A program made the position numbers and the translations under genes. From NCBI GenBank assembly GCA_037951105.1, contig JBAMJV010010141.1, forward strand, positions 1 through 64,000: a DNA stretch of 64,000 nucleotides. Reading direction: 5' to 3'. This document shows positions 22,083-34,700 of this stretch, piece by piece. Source of the stretch: Echinarachnius parma (lineage: Eukaryota > Echinodermata > Echinoidea > Clypeasteroida > Echinarachniidae). Every line of letters begins with the position of its first letter. Position 1 is the first letter of the stretch. Under the pieces are notes generated by a model, which saw nothing but the letters and a program-made list of their open reading frames with translations, made no database searches and was not told where the DNA came from.

Positions 22083-25000
22083 TTCATTCAATTCAATAAG
22101 GGTTTATTCAGATGACGTTCTTGCAGCCGAAGCTGAATTGCATGGTCATTTACAAGGTAAAAAGCATCATTATGGTTAAAATACAGCAATGCACAGGTAA
22201 ACATCAAATATAGATTACATATCAAAGAGTAAATAGAAATATACTAGATAAAGTCATACGTATAATTAAAAAGCAACATAATTAAACATCAAAACAAATA
22301 TACGACATGCATGCGAGTTACTGTTGTGAATAATAATCATTTAAAATGCGAACAAAATAGGGAATAGAGCTATTCTTAAATCGGTTGGTTTTACAATTAA
22401 ATGGAGTATATTTCTGAACATTTCGTAAATTAAAATTGACAATTCTTTGACTTGGCAGCCACGAGGAACAAAATTCATGTTTTTCTAAGTTAATGGCAAA
22501 ATCAAAACAAAGTTTATTCCTACGTTCCTCCAATGTTAATAAATTGCACAATTCCAAAGCATGATTATATGATTCATAATAAAGTCCCAACATAATTATA
22601 CATGCCCTTTTTTGTATTCGTTCAATATCATCTGTTTGTTTGATTGTTAAATTGGAATGAAAAAGTGGTGCACAGTACTCTAATATTGGTCTTATATATC
22701 CAATATAAACAATAACGAGATCACTAATGGGTAAATTAAAACGTTTCAAGGTACGTAACATATATAACTTTCTATTGCACTTCTTTATCATTTCCTTTAC
22801 TTGAGTATCCCATTTTAAATCACATTGAATATAAATTCCAAGAACTTTAATTACATTTTCTTCATTTAAAAGTGTCCCATTAATATACAACAATTGGCGA
22901 GTTTGAGTTTTCATAAAAGAGACCGTCATGACAATGCATTTAGTTGGGTTTAATTTCATGTTATTGAGTAAAGACCAATTCTCTAATGACAATACTTCTG
23001 ATTGCAATTTTGATATTTGTGTACAAGTCCGACTTTCTACAATAGTTAAATCATCAACATACTTATAAAAAGGGAGTAAACAATCATGACATGCATCATT
23101 AACCATTATTAAGAATAAAATAGGCCCCAACTTTGTACCTTGAGGAACTCCTACATTATTAATTTTTACATCAGAAATATGACCTTTATATCTTACTACT
23201 TGTTGGCGGCATTCTAAAAAATCAACTATTAATGAAATGACACATGGTCGTACACCCAATTTAACAAGTTTACAAATTAAAATATTATGATCGATCCGGT
23301 CAAACGCTTTAGAAAAATCAGTTAAAACTATAGTTGAAATTGTTTTTTGTTTATCTGCATTTTTATATAGATTATGTAACATCCCAATTAAATAATGGCA
23401 AGTTGAAAGGCCTCGACGATTCCCATACTGATTTTTATCAATCACATCACCAATATCCTCCCACAACCACTTAGCAATGAAAGTTTCTGCTATTTTAGCA
23501 AAATAAGAAGTTAGGGCTATGGGTCGTAATTCAAGAAGAGTTGGTGGATATGATTTGGGTACTGGTATTATCTCGGCATACTTCCAAACTTGCGGAAAAA
23601 CCCCTTGTTTAAATGCAAAATTAAGAATACAACATAATGGATAAGATAACTCATAAGCAAATTCACGTAAAATTCGAACAGGCAAGTCGCCTAAAATAGT
23701 TGATTTCTGCAAATTGAGTTTACGTAACAAATCATACACATCTTTCGGTTCTATTATTGGGCAATCAACAGGTGAAGGTAAATATGCTGGTAACTTTGTT
23801 TTATCAAGTTTCGGGAGATCTGCTGCCACAGATAAAAACTTATTATTAATACAATTAGCTGCTTCCTTAAAATGTTCAGGTTGATCAGCTGCAAGACCTG
23901 GTATGTCGATCGATGGTTGATCTTGAGGTCCTTGGGTAATGAGTTTTATATGTCGATACCAATCAGCAGGATTATTTATTTTAAGTGTATGAATTCTTCT
24001 ATTATAAAATGAGTCCTTAGCCAATATTATTGCATCTATAACTTTATCTCGAAAGTATTTCCATAGCTCGATATCATCAGAGTGCCAAGCTTGCTGTCTT
24101 CTTTTAATTAATGATTTAATCTCACAAGATATCCAAGGCTTATCAGTTTGATGAAATTTGACAGTCTTAGTAGGTAAGGACTGATCAATATGTTCTCGCA
24201 CAACACTATAAAATAAATTACACATATCCGTAGGATCAGAAATTTGATATAAATCTTCCCACGTGTGATGGGTTATCCAAGTGCCAAAATCTCGGAGTCC
24301 ACTATCTGTCAGAGGGCGCACTATCTTTGTCCGCGTCTCGTTGGTCAGCTTGCCAGGTTGACAGAAGAGGGCTGAAGGGCGCCACAGGATGCCGTTGTGG
24401 TCGCTCATCCCTAGCGGTGCAAGGATCTCAACCGGTTCATATGCGTAATTAAAATTTGTAATAATTTTATCTAATATATTTTGACCTCTTGTTGGTTTGT
24501 TAACAACTTGACAAAAGGCATCATTTGCTAAAATTTGGTTCACATCAAGATCATTAAAATCTCCTACTATAGCAAATCCTGCCTCTGGATATTGTATTAA
24601 TAAATGATCGATAGTGGAAACTAGATGATCAATGTATATATCGGAAGTCGGGTGCTTAGGAGGGTAGTATACGACACAAACTATGATGCTCGAGATTCTC
24701 CTAGGTAACCGCGGTGGTCGCAGGTGAATCCAGATGACTTCCAGCTCATCAGGTACGTTGATCGGGAGGGCCCGTGGTTTGAAGCGATGCTTGATGTAGG
24801 CTGCTACTCCACCGCCTTTCTTCCCAACTCGTGGCTTGGAGAAAGACATGTATCCGGCCATCAAGAAGTAATCAATCGGTGTATCAGGATCCAGCCAGGT
24901 TTCCGTGATCGCCAAAACATCAGCATTATAATTGTTAACTGCAACGACGATTTCATCAAATTTGTTTTTTATTGATCTCGCGTTCATCAAATAAAGAGTT

Positions 25001-25700
25001 GGTAGATCATAAGTTCTCTTCACATTCAATAAGACAGATGGTTTAATATGAATAAGATTGCTTGCACAGCTTATTCTCTTTTCAAAACGTTTACTTCGAG
25101 TCTTGTGTGGTTGTAATAAAACTGAGATCTGCTGACTGACATTCAGTAACGAAGTCAAATAAATGTACTCTCGTTGAATAGGTGTGAGTTTGCGCGTCCC
25201 AGCGCGCTTTCCCCGATGAGTACGGGTAGGGCACTTTGAAATACCAAGTTCGACGACGGTTTTCCATGTTGCAGATGGTAAATGATTACATTCATTGTGT
25301 GATCGCAGTTTATAAAGTTCAGAAATCGAATAATGCTGGTTACGTTTCACAAAGACGGGACCAGGATTTTGGTGTATGTCACCACACACCAAAATATCAA
25401 TGTGTAAACATGCTGAAGAGTTTGAGTAATATAAAGTCGGTGCCTTTAAATACTTGTGATGGTGAAGCAACTTTCCAGTTAATCTTGGATAATAACTAGA
25501 TTTACTCGTAATGTTAATTGTACATACTTGTTTATCGTGTTTATTGCAACACACAATCAGTGCAAACAAGATGGCAGTACACGGCCAGTTCATGATGAAT
25601 AGCTGTTTAGATGCACTATTTACAGCAAACAAATCTTTTGTCCCAGTTCAATTGGTTTGTTGGCTTGAGTGCTTCAGATACAAAAGAATGTCCAAACAAG
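22083..25700 (-). mobile_element. LINE with intact single ORF
   Basis: Includes the 1104-codon ORF (22,318-25,632) and about 235 bp of 3' untranslated DNA ending near 22,083 in short ATTGA/ATTCA steps. The 5' limit upstream of the start codon is not sharp; 25,700 is a guess. A decayed relative is at 16,150-16,815. No separate ORF1 was found. Confidence 0.85.
22318..25632 (-). CDS. LINE polyprotein: leader with NPGP motif, APE endonuclease, reverse transcriptase
   Basis: Uninterrupted 1104-residue frame, full length for a one-ORF LINE. Residues 11-29 are hydrophobic. Residues 84-92 read GDIHQNPGP, a 2A-like motif in which the usual Glu is His. The APE endonuclease spans about 210-415: MNARS at 216-220, ITETW with catalytic Glu 244, GDFND at 357-361, and SDHN at 410-413. 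The RT spans about 640-900: motif A TDFSKAFD with Asp 772, motif B VPQG at 829-832, and motif C YVDD at 858-861 (YVDD instead of the usual FADD). A C-terminal domain of about 200 residues follows and ends at a natural TAA. All expected catalytic residues are present. It nicks DNA and copies its own RNA at the target. The clade is CR1/L2/Rex-like but not fixed. The Met at 25,632 was chosen because it precedes the hydrophobic leader; the second Met (residue 14) is also possible. Confidence 0.9.
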   Translation of the reverse strand: MFAVNSASKQLFIMNWPCTAILFALIVCCNKHDKQVCTINITSKSSYYPRLTGKLLHHHKYLKAPTLYYSNSSACLHIDILVCGDIHQNPGPVFVKRNQHYSISELYKLRSHNECNHLPSATWKTVVELGISKCPTRTHRGKRAGTRKLTPIQREYIYLTSLLNVSQQISVLLQPHKTRSKRFEKRISCASNLIHIKPSVLLNVKRTYDLPTLYLMNARSIKNKFDEIVVAVNNYNADVLAITETWLDPDTPIDYFLMAGYMSFSKPRVGKKGGGVAAYIKHRFKPRALPINVPDELEVIWIHLRPPRLPRRISSIIVCVVYYPPKHPTSDIYIDHLVSTIDHLLIQYPEAGFAIVGDFNDLDVNQILANDAFCQVVNKPTRGQNILDKIITNFNYAYEPVEILAPLGMSDHNGILWRPSALFCQPGKLTNETRTKIVRPLTDSGLRDFGTWITHHTWEDLYQISDPTDMCNLFYSVVREHIDQSLPTKTVKFHQTDKPWISCEIKSLIKRRQQAWHSDDIELWKYFRDKVIDAIILAKDSFYNRRIHTLKINNPADWYRHIKLITQGPQDQPSIDIPGLAADQPEHFKEAANCINNKFLSVAADLPKLDKTKLPAYLPSPVDCPIIEPKDVYDLLRKLNLQKSTILGDLPVRILREFAYELSYPLCCILNFAFKQGVFPQVWKYAEIIPVPKSYPPTLLELRPIALTSYFAKIAETFIAKWLWEDIGDVIDKNQYGNRRGLSTCHYLIGMLHNLYKNADKQKTISTIVLTDFSKAFDRIDHNILICKLVKLGVRPCVISLIVDFLECRQQVVRYKGHISDVKINNVGVPQGTKLGPILFLIMVNDACHDCLLPFYKYVDDLTIVESRTCTQISKLQSEVLSLENWSLLNNMKLNPTKCIVMTVSFMKTQTRQLLYINGTLLNEENVIKVLGIYIQCDLKWDTQVKEMIKKCNRKLYMLRTLKRFNLPISDLVIVYIGYIRPILEYCAPLFHSNLTIKQTDDIERIQKRACIIMLGLYYESYNHALELCNLLTLEERRNKLCFDFAINLEKHEFCSSWLPSQRIVNFNLRNVQKYTPFNCKTNRFKNSSIPYFVRILNDYYSQQ

Positions 25701-25732
25701 TCAATACATTCAATGGAGTGTGTACTTAGCTA

Positions 25733-26065
25733 TGGTACTGCTAACATGGCTGTACATAGGCTTGTAGTACTGTAGGCAAAATTCAAGTCCAAAATGTTTC
25801 TTCAAATTACACACAAACAGATGACCAAAAACTTCCAAAATTTGTCCAGCAGAACCCTTGTTCTATCAAAATTCATATGATAACAACTTGGTGACTGGTC
25901 CACACAATACATGTTAGTATAACCAAACATTTTCCGAGCACAGAGCGGAGGTCGACCTGTTAGGCGAGCCATCACATTTAAGTATTTAAACTCGCTCTCA
26001 AAGGAAATATTAATATGAACGTTTAAGCTAATTTGTGGATGGATTTTTCTTTTAACATAAACATA
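25733..26065. other. Non-coding stretch, no gene seen
   Basis: Contains no recognised family; may include 5' sequence of the LINE at 22-25.6 kb. Confidence 0.3.
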
Positions 26066-26265
26066 GGGTTCGATATTTCGATGGTTCGTTTATCCGAAAA
26101 TTAACTCGGGTTCGTTAATCCGAAAATTAATTCCTCTTTCGGCTAAACGAACGTCATTTCATTTTCAGATTAACGAACCTTCGGAATAGCGACCCTCCGG
26201 AGTATTCGACCCTTCGGAATAACAAACCTAGGGTTAGCATAACGAGCTGTAACCATAGTTAACGA
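26066..26265. repeat. GTTCGTTAATCCGAAAAT motif array with hairpin
   Basis: GGTTCGTTTATCCGAAAAT and GGTTCGTTAATCCGAAAAT occur as direct copies. They are followed about 45 bp later by the near-complement ATTTTCAGATTAACGAACC, then several shorter CTTCGGAATA and AACGAACC steps. The block can fold into a stem of about 19 bp. No gene is involved. Confidence 0.6.
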
Positions 26266-26612
26266 ACCACAGAGGAACCAGCAGCCATACTACTAACCTT
26301 AACATCCCCGGCACCAAAGTTAATTTGCCATCGTCAAAATCTTGCATAGTCTGTTACCATCACATTTGAAATACCATCAAACATAACAATCATCACAACA
26401 AACATAACAACGAATAAACACCGTTTTACATTTTCGCTTCTCTGCACAGAACATAACATCGAAATATGTGGGTTCGAACCCTGAACGATCTCGACAGACT
26501 GTGAGGTACACACTTTGAAAAACCTTTTGTCTTTTTAACTTTAAATCATTAAAAACCCATGTATCTCTTGCAAAAAAGTTGTAAAACATAACCATAATGC
26601 TATCATCTGATC

Positions 26613-27744
26613 ATGTGTATATGTTGTAAAGAATGGGCACATTTGACATGTTCTTCTGCTTCACGGGCATTGTTTTTATCACAAAAGGATTGGATATGCA
26701 CATCGTGCATGTTCAAAGAGTTACCAAACAACCTCGATTGCTTAAGTTTTCTAGTAACAGATCACGAGACCCCTCCCACTGACGAGCTAAATAACGATTA
26801 TCCTCATTTAGCTGCACAAGAAGAACGGAAGAACGAATCATACAAGAACTTTGATGCTATGCAGAACTTGATGAAATCCCAGAATGGATTACATTTGATT
26901 CATTTAAATGTTTGTTCGCTTTATAAATGTATTGATGAGATTAGAAGCAAATTTGTGAACGCCAGTTTTGATATTTTGACCTTTAGTGAAACCATGCTTG
27001 ACTCCTCCATTCCAGATTCTTGTGTTAATATTGACGGATTCTCAATGATACGCAAATATAGAAATAGACACGGTGGTGGAGTTATAGCATACGTGAAGAA
27101 TTGTATAACATATACAATAAGAAATTATTTAAGTTGTGATGATTTAGAAATGATCATACTACAGGTTGATCCACCAAAGCAAAAACCCTTTCTTGTTTGT
27201 ACATGGTATAGACCACCTAATTCTTCGTTGGAGGTTTTTGATAAATTAGAAAAATTGCTACAAAATATTAAATCAACTGGACTCGAAGTTTTGTTGATGG
27301 GTGACTTAAATTGTGATATAATGAACCCCCACCCAAGTTGTATTACTAATCGGCTTTTGACACTGCTTGAAAACTACCATTTAAAGCAATTTAATCTCTA
27401 AACCGACTAGAATTACTCGTAACTCTAGTAGTACAATTGATTTAATCATTTCCTCCAGCGAAGAAAAGGTCAGTTTTAATGATGTAGTTCAGATTGGCTT
27501 GAGTGATCACTACATGATTGTAGCCTCGTGGGGCAACGTCAGAACTAGGGTCAATGCACATAAGTATATCTCTTTTCGTGATGTTAAAAAGATGAATGTT
27601 GATAATTTCCAAGCAGAATTGTTAAATGTATCATGGAATGATGTATACAATACAAACGATGTGGATGAATCTTATTGTACATTTGCAACAACGTTTAAAA
27701 AGATTGTTGATAAACATGCCCCAATGAAAACGAAGAGGGTCTAG
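26613..27744 (+). pseudogene. LINE PHD half-finger and APE endonuclease, frameshifted
   Basis: The first 40 residues hold the second half of a PHD finger (CICCKEWAHLTC...WICTSC). The endonuclease follows. HLIHLNVCSL holds the first Asn, FSETMLDSS has the catalytic Glu, GGGVIAYVK, CTWYRPPNSS and LMGDLNCDI come next, and KPTRITRNSSSTIDLI ends the region before SDHYMIV. An extra base near 27,400 shifts the frame between QFNL and KPTRITRN. A TAG at 27,742 stops it again. The enzyme would nick target DNA if intact. Confidence 0.85.
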
Positions 27745-29502
27745 CAAAATAATGTCCCATGGATAACAAAAGAAATAAAGGACATGATGAAAGAAAGAGA
27801 TAAACAGAAGAGGAAAGCAACACGGATTGGCAATGATGTTGAATGGGAAAGTTATAAGAAGTTAAGAAATAGTGTTACTACATTCATGCGAAATTCAAAA
27901 AAGGTGTCCTTACAAGATAAAATTAAGGAGAATGTATGTAATAGTGCTGCGATTTGGAAAGCACTTAGATGTATGATTCCTAATAAACGGAATAATAACA
28001 ATCATGACATGGCCAACATTTTCAATGACTATTTTGTCAGTGTTGCACGAAAATTACATGATGGTTGTAATTCAGATGGTGATTTTACTTCCTTTTTAAA
28101 AAGGGCAGATACAACATTTGAATTTAAGGCTGTTCTGATTGAAGATGTAAAAAGAGTGCTGAAAAATATTCCTGAAAATAAGGCCACTGGTTTGGATGAC
28201 TTACCGGCTAAAATCATTAAAATGGCAATGTCCTACATTGCCTCACCATTGACACACTTGATAAATTTGTCTCTAACCAGTGGCGTTTTCCCGAAGGAAT
28301 GGAAAATTGCATTAGTAATCCCCATATTCAAAAGTGGGGATGCTTTTGAATTGTCGAACTACCGACCAATCTCGATTCTCCCGATTCTATCTAAAGTTAT
28401 TGAGAGGATTGTGCATGAACAGGTCACTAAATATCTCACACAAAACTCGTTGTTGTATAGTCACCAATCTGGATTTTGCAAAAATTATTCATCCGCAACA
28501 GCCCTCTTGAACCTTACTGAAGGTCTATTCTCTAATATGGATAACGGTCTGGTAACCACATTTGTAGCGTTGGGTTTAAAGAAAGCGTTTGATACTGTAG
28601 ATCAAAATCTGCTCGTAAAGAAACTCGAATGGTATGGATTTTATCTAAACAGCGCATCTTGGTTTAACAATTATTTGAGTGAGCGCACTCAAGTCACTAA
28701 AGTTAATGGTATAACTTCATCTTCTGGGAAAGTAGAGTGCGGAGTTCCACAACGATCTATTTTGGGACCGATGTTATTCCTAATATTTATAAATGACATT
28801 GCAAATGTGGTGAAGCATTCATCCATTTCATTATTTGCAGATGATACGTGTATATACTACTCTTCCAATAGTGCCAATGATGTATCGAACAAGGTTAATG
28901 ATGATTTAAATTCTGTAACTTCATGGCTGAATGCTAACAGGCTGATACTTAATATGAGCAAAACTGAATATATGCTTATTGGATCCCAGAAAAGTGTAAA
29001 GCAGTTTCATAATGTACATTTAGATATACACATTGGTAATAATGCACTGAAAGAAGTTTATAGTTGTAAATATCTTGGCGTAATTATTGATCCTAGTTTG
29101 AATTGGAAACTGCATATAGACCATGTACGCAAAAAAGTTGTCTGAGGATTATTTCTCTTTCGTAAAGTAAGACCTATTGTTGACTTGTGTACTGCTAGAA
29201 TGCTATACTTTAGTATTATTCAAACACACTTTGATTATTGCTCTATAATTTTGGCTACTCAAGTCGTTTTAAATAAGCTACGTGTTCTACAGAATAGAGC
29301 TCTGCGGATCATGATTAAGGCACCTTTTGAGCAAAGAACTCGCGAAATCTACCAACAAGCAAAGGTAGTCCCAATTGTTGATAGATGGGAAAGAGGCAAT
29401 TTAATCATGTTATTCAAAATAATGCATGACTTAACTCCAACTTGCTTATCTTCACGAGTTGAATTACGACATAATCCTCACAACTTAAGAAATAGCGATT
29501 AA
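27745..29502 (+). pseudogene. LINE reverse transcriptase with lost catalytic Asp
   Basis: Continues in the frame of the endonuclease after TAG 27,742. RT landmarks are NKATGLDDLPAKI, FKSGDAFELSNYRPISI, motif A LGLKKAFDTVDQ, motif B GVPQRSILGP, and motif C LFADDTCIYY. In motif A the position of the first catalytic Asp is Gly (codon GGT at 28,573). In motif B Gly is Arg. Both would disable or impair polymerisation. A TGA at 29,143 follows KKVV, after which the frame continues through LRVLQNRALRIM to 29,502. Damage is spread over the length, so this is an old copy. Confidence 0.85.
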
Positions 29503-29640
29503 AAAAATCCAGCTTCCAAAGCCCAAAGACCGAGTTCTTGAGAAGAAGTTTCTTTTATCATAGCTCCAAATTATTCAATTGTCTCTCTTTTTAAACGCGA
29601 ACCTTGTATGGCCAGGGTTAAGGTAAGGGTTGTATATTGC

Positions 29641-30359
29641 TGTTATAAAATAAAATCTTAATCCTAACCGTATGAACCATTCTTATCACTCCTCAAACTC
29701 ATCGCTGCTGGTAGAAGATATTGCATCTCGGCCGAACTCAAATGCATGCATTCAACAAAATGACAACAAACAAAACTCGGTGATGATAATATTATGTGTG
29801 CAATTGTCGATAGGTTTAATACTAAGAAAATATCTAATGTGCAGTGTACTTTTCTAGTGGTACATGTAAACAACATAAAACGCACATACTGTAATAATAC
29901 ACATTGTTTGTAACGCATTCTGGAACGGTTGATATGCAATTTACTAACCCATTTCAGCATTAGTTTAGAAATGAATAATGCATATATACAAGCTGAATCA
30001 TTTATTTTGTTTGTTCAATACATTCAGTTCTTTGAATTAAATACACCACTTAAGTTTGTATTATGATATCTCTGAATCAATTCGAAATAAAATTGTAAAC
30101 TTGTACATACGTTAAAAGGGGCAATTCAAATGAACTAACATGTTGTTTTGATATTCATGCCAGATTATTCCTTGGTAGTATGATACAAATACGCATATAA
30201 CAAAAAATGCAACGTACTATATACATACAATCTGAACCATGCAAGACACTTTTTTTGTAGACGTTTGTTTTGGGGCGAACGCTGGGGATTTGACATGAAT
30301 ATTTAAACAATAAACATGGTAAACGGAAATAAAAAAATGAGCACCACTACATTCAAAAT
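29641..30359. other. Non-coding stretch, no gene seen
   Basis: AT-rich, with no recognised family. Confidence 0.4.
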
Positions 30360-31200
30360 AGACCATAGGCGTACTCAAGATTTTTTAAGGGAGGAGGGTT
30401 ATTTCGTCAGCGAAAATCGTCAAAGTCTTGACCGCGACCATTAGTTAAGAGACGTGTAAGCGGGGAGGGTCCTGAACAAATTTTGAAGCCGAGACTAAGA
30501 TCAATAATTGTCGGTCCATCAACCAAGACCAGATAATGATTGACATTTCGTGTAAGGAGGGGAGGGAGGGGGGAGGGGAGGGCGGAAGGGGAGACGGAAC
30601 TATTGTTAAGGATGGTCGAGACCGCTAAAAAGTGGACTCGAGACACATTAAAAGTAATTAAGTCTTCTTAAACCCCTTTTTGATAATGCTAAACTGCCCA
30701 AATCCAAAATCTTCCGGGGCTGCGCCCCTGGAACCCCCATTAAGGTTATTTGACCCAGTACCAGCCATGTACACATTAAATAGTTTTATTCAGGACTAAT
30801 TCTCTCTTGGCAAACTTTCAGGCGATCCTGGCCCACCGTGCGTTTGCGCTTCGCTCACCAAATTTCGTAGCAGAGACTGGGATACATCAAAAATTGTCGA
30901 GGGCGAGACAGAGACCACATACTGGTTGACATTTCGTGTAAGCATGGGGGGGGGGGGGGGGGGAGCGTAAGGGGATACGAAACCATTGAACCATTTATGA
31001 TGGTCCAGACCGCCACAATGTGGACTCGAGACCCGTTAAAAGTGGTAAAGGGGGACGGATGTTGAACCCAAAAAACATCAATCGTTCATACAAAAAGGGG
31101 GGGGGGGGTGGGGGGGGGTTAACCATACCCCAACCCCATAATCCCCACACCTTCCTACAACACCCACCTACCCCCTCCCCCACTGATTACGTCTATGAAA
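30360..31200. repeat. Two diverged copies of a G-rich repeat
   Basis: TTGACATTTCGTGTAAG occurs at about 30,538 and 30,927. Each is followed by a G-rich tract, then GATGGTC.AGACCGC, then TGTGGACTCGAGAC and TTAAAAGT. The copies lie about 390 bp apart in direct orientation. G-runs reach 18 (30,946-30,963) and 12 (31,097-31,108). The segment TTCCGGGGCTGCGCCCC at 30,711 is another short repeat signature. Non-coding. Confidence 0.6.
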
Positions 31201-31550
31201 CAAACCGTATAAATGCGACCACTAATTCTACAACCCTTTTTTTTTTATTTGCATCGTAACATGACAAACAACTATTCTTAAGTATATTGACAACCACACA
31301 AATTCAATGCACCTATTCTATAAGAAAATTAATTTACAATGCCAATGCATCTGGTCTGCATGCAAACAACAAAGCACAACATGTATGATTGTATTACATG
31401 TCTTACTCAATGAGTGCTTGAGAAGATTTCCTTGACGTATACCAATGGCGTCGTTTTAAGTTTGCTGTTATTTTAAATTACGAATGCATGCATGCACACT
31501 TGTTACCTTCTTTGATGAATGTTTAAACGTGTATATGCTTTATAACATCA
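31201..31550. other. Non-coding stretch, no gene seen
   Basis: AT-rich; nothing recognised. Confidence 0.4.
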
Positions 31551-31793
31551 AAATAGTATCAGACTTAAATGATTACCAAACGCCGAGTGAATTATACAAA
31601 TTATTAGCCTTTCATGTTGGGTTGTCTGTTCACAAACATATACTAGAAACTTAATGTTGATACATAGTCCAAAATAGTATCAGACTTAAATGATTACCAA
31701 ACGCCGAGTGAATTATACAAATTATTAGCCTTTCATGTTGGGTTGTCTGTTCACAAACATATACTAGAAACTTAATGTTGATACATAGTCCAA
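31551..31793. repeat. Exact tandem duplication, 121-bp unit
   Basis: The block starting AAATAGTATCAGACTT at 31,551 is repeated at 31,672 with essentially no differences, giving a period of 121 bp. It directly precedes the satellite. The near identity points to a recent duplication. Confidence 0.9.
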
Positions 31794-31798
31794 CAAGT

Positions 31799-34700
31799 TA
31801 ATTTTGAAACATGTTTACATATTTACATGTATTAAAATAAATTTATTTCACAAGAGACTCAAAGAAAGCTAGTGCATAGTCAACCAGGGTCCCTGGGTGT
31901 ACTTGTTAACACATCTACATATATTAATAAAGATACATGTATTTCATATGAGACTCTTAACTGGTACTAGTTCTATTAAGCTATAGTCACTGTTGTACAT
32001 GTATACATATTTACATATATTAATATACATGTATTTCACAAGAGACTCAAGGAAAGCTAGTACCTAGTCAGCAAGGGTCACTGGTGTACATGTATACATA
32101 TTTACATATATTAATACACATTTATTTAACAAGAGACTCAAGGAAAGCTAGTACCTAGTCAGCCCGAGTCACTGTTGTACATGTATACATATTTACATAT
32201 ATTAAGATACATTTATGTCACAGGAGACTCAAAGAAAGCTAGTACCTAGTCAGCAAGGGTCACTGGTGTACATGTATACATATTTACATATATTAATACA
32301 CATCTATTTCACAAGAGACTCAAAGAAAGTTAGTACCTAGTCAGCCAGAGTCACTGTTGTACATGTATACATATTTACATATATTAATACAGATACATGT
32401 ATTTCACAAGAGACGCATAGCTGGTACTAGTTCTAGTTAGCTATGGTCACTGTTGTACATGTATACATATTTACATTATATCAATACACATTTATTTCAC
32501 AAGAGACTCAAAGAAAGCTAGTACCTAGTCAGCCAGAGTCACTGTTGTACATGCATACATATTTACATGTATTAATACACATCTATTTCACAAGAGACTC
32601 AAAGAAAGCTAGTGCCTAGTCAGCCAGAGTCACTGTTGTACATGTATACATATTTACATATATTAATAGACATTTATTTCACAAAAGACTCAAAGAAAGC
32701 TACTACCTAGTCAGCAAGCGTCAATGTTGTACATGTATACATATTTACATATATTAAGATACATCTATTTCACAAGAGACTCAAAGAAAGCTAGTACCTA
32801 GCCAGCCAGAGTCACTGTTGTACATGTATACATACATGTATTTACATATATTGAGATACATGTATGTCACAGGAGCTCAAAGAAAGCTAGTGCCTAGCCA
32901 GCAAGGGTCACTGTTGTACATGTATATATATTTACATATATTGAGATACATGTATGTCACAGGAGACTCAAAGAAAGCTAGTACCTAGCCAGCAAGGGAC
33001 ACTGTTGTACATGTATATATATTTACATATATTAATACACATTTATTTAACAAGAGACTCAAGGAAAGCTAGTACCTAGTCAGCCAGAGTCACTGTTGTA
33101 CATGTATACATATTTACATATATTAAGATACATGTATGTCACAAGAGACTCAAAGAAAGCTACTACCTAGTCAGCAAGGGTCACTGTTGTACATGTATAC
33201 ATATTTACATATATTAATACACCTCTATTTCACAATAGACTCAAAGAAAGCTAGTACCTAGTCAGCCAGAGTCACTGTTGTACATGTATACATATTTACA
33301 TATATTAATAAAGATACATGTATTTCACAAGAGATTCATAGCTGGTACTAGTTCTAGCTAGCTATGGTCACTGTTGTACATGTATACATACATGTATTTA
33401 CATATATTGAGATACATGTATGTCACAGGAGCTCAAAGAGTGCTAGTACCTAGTCAGCCAGAGTCACTGTTGTAAATGTATACATATTTACATATATTAA
33501 TACACATTTATTTCACAAGAGACTCAATGAAAGCTAGTACCTAGTCAGCCAGAGTCACTGTTGTAAATGTATACATATTTACATATATTAATACACATTT
33601 ATTTCACAAGAGACTCAATGAAAGCTAATAACTAGTCAGCCAGAGTCACTGTTGTACATGTATACATATTTACATATATTAATACAAATCTATTTCACAA
33701 GAGACTCAAAGAAAGCTAGTACCTAGTCAGCCAGAGTCACTGTTGTACATGTATACATATTTACATATATTAATACACATTTATTTCACAAGAGACGCAT
33801 AGCTGGTACTAGTTCTAGTTAGCTATGGTCACTGTTGTACATGTATACATATTTACATTATATCAATACACATTTATTTCACAAGAGACTCAAAGAAAGC
33901 TAGTACCTAGTCAGCAAGGGTCACTGTTGTACATGTATATATATTTACATATATTGAGATACATGTATGTAACAGGAGACTCAAAGAAAGTTAGTGCCTA
34001 GTCAGCCAGAGTCACTGTTGTACATGTATACATATTTACATATATTAATACACATTTATTTCACAAGAGACTCGAAGAAAGCTAATACCTAGTCAGCCAG
34101 AGTCACTGTTGTACATGTATACATATTTACATATATTAAGATACATGTATGTCACAAGAGACTCAAAGAAAGCTACTACCTAGTCAGCAAGGGTCACTGT
34201 TGTACATGTATACATATTTACATATATTAATACACATCTATTTCACAAGAGACTCAAAGAAAGCTAGTACCTAGTCAGCCAGAGTCACTGTTGTACATGT
34301 ATACATATTTACATATATTAATAAAGATACATGTATTTCACAAGAGATTCATAGCTGGTACTAGTTCTAGCTAGCTATGGTCACTGTTGTACATGTATAC
34401 ATACATGTATTTACATATATTGAGATACATGTATGTCACAGGAGCTCAAAGAGTGCTAGTACCTAGTCAGCCAGAGTCACTGTTGTAAATGTATACATAT
34501 TTACATATATTAATACACATTTATTTCACAAGAGACTCAATGAAAGCTAATACCTAGTCAGCCAGAGTCACTGTTGTACATGTATACATATTTACATATA
34601 TTAATACAAATCTATTTCACAAGAGACTCAAAGAAAGCTAGTACCTAGTCAGCCAGAGTCACTGTTGTACATGTATACATATTTACATATATTAATATAC

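Larger units (their letters stand above)
26600..29640 (+). mobile_element. CR1/jockey-type LINE, dead copy
   Basis: One element from a partial PHD finger to the 3' end with AAATAAAATC near 29,648. The coding parts are at 26,613-27,401, 27,403-27,744 and 27,745-29,502, all on the plus strand, separated by a one-base insertion and nonsense codons. The 5' end begins inside the PHD finger, so the copy may be 5'-truncated. Confidence 0.85.

Noticed and set aside
26460-26485. GGGTTCGAACCCT resembling a tRNA T-arm
   Set aside because: The flanking bases do not form the 5-bp T stem, and no acceptor or anticodon arms are present. The word is a self-palindrome.
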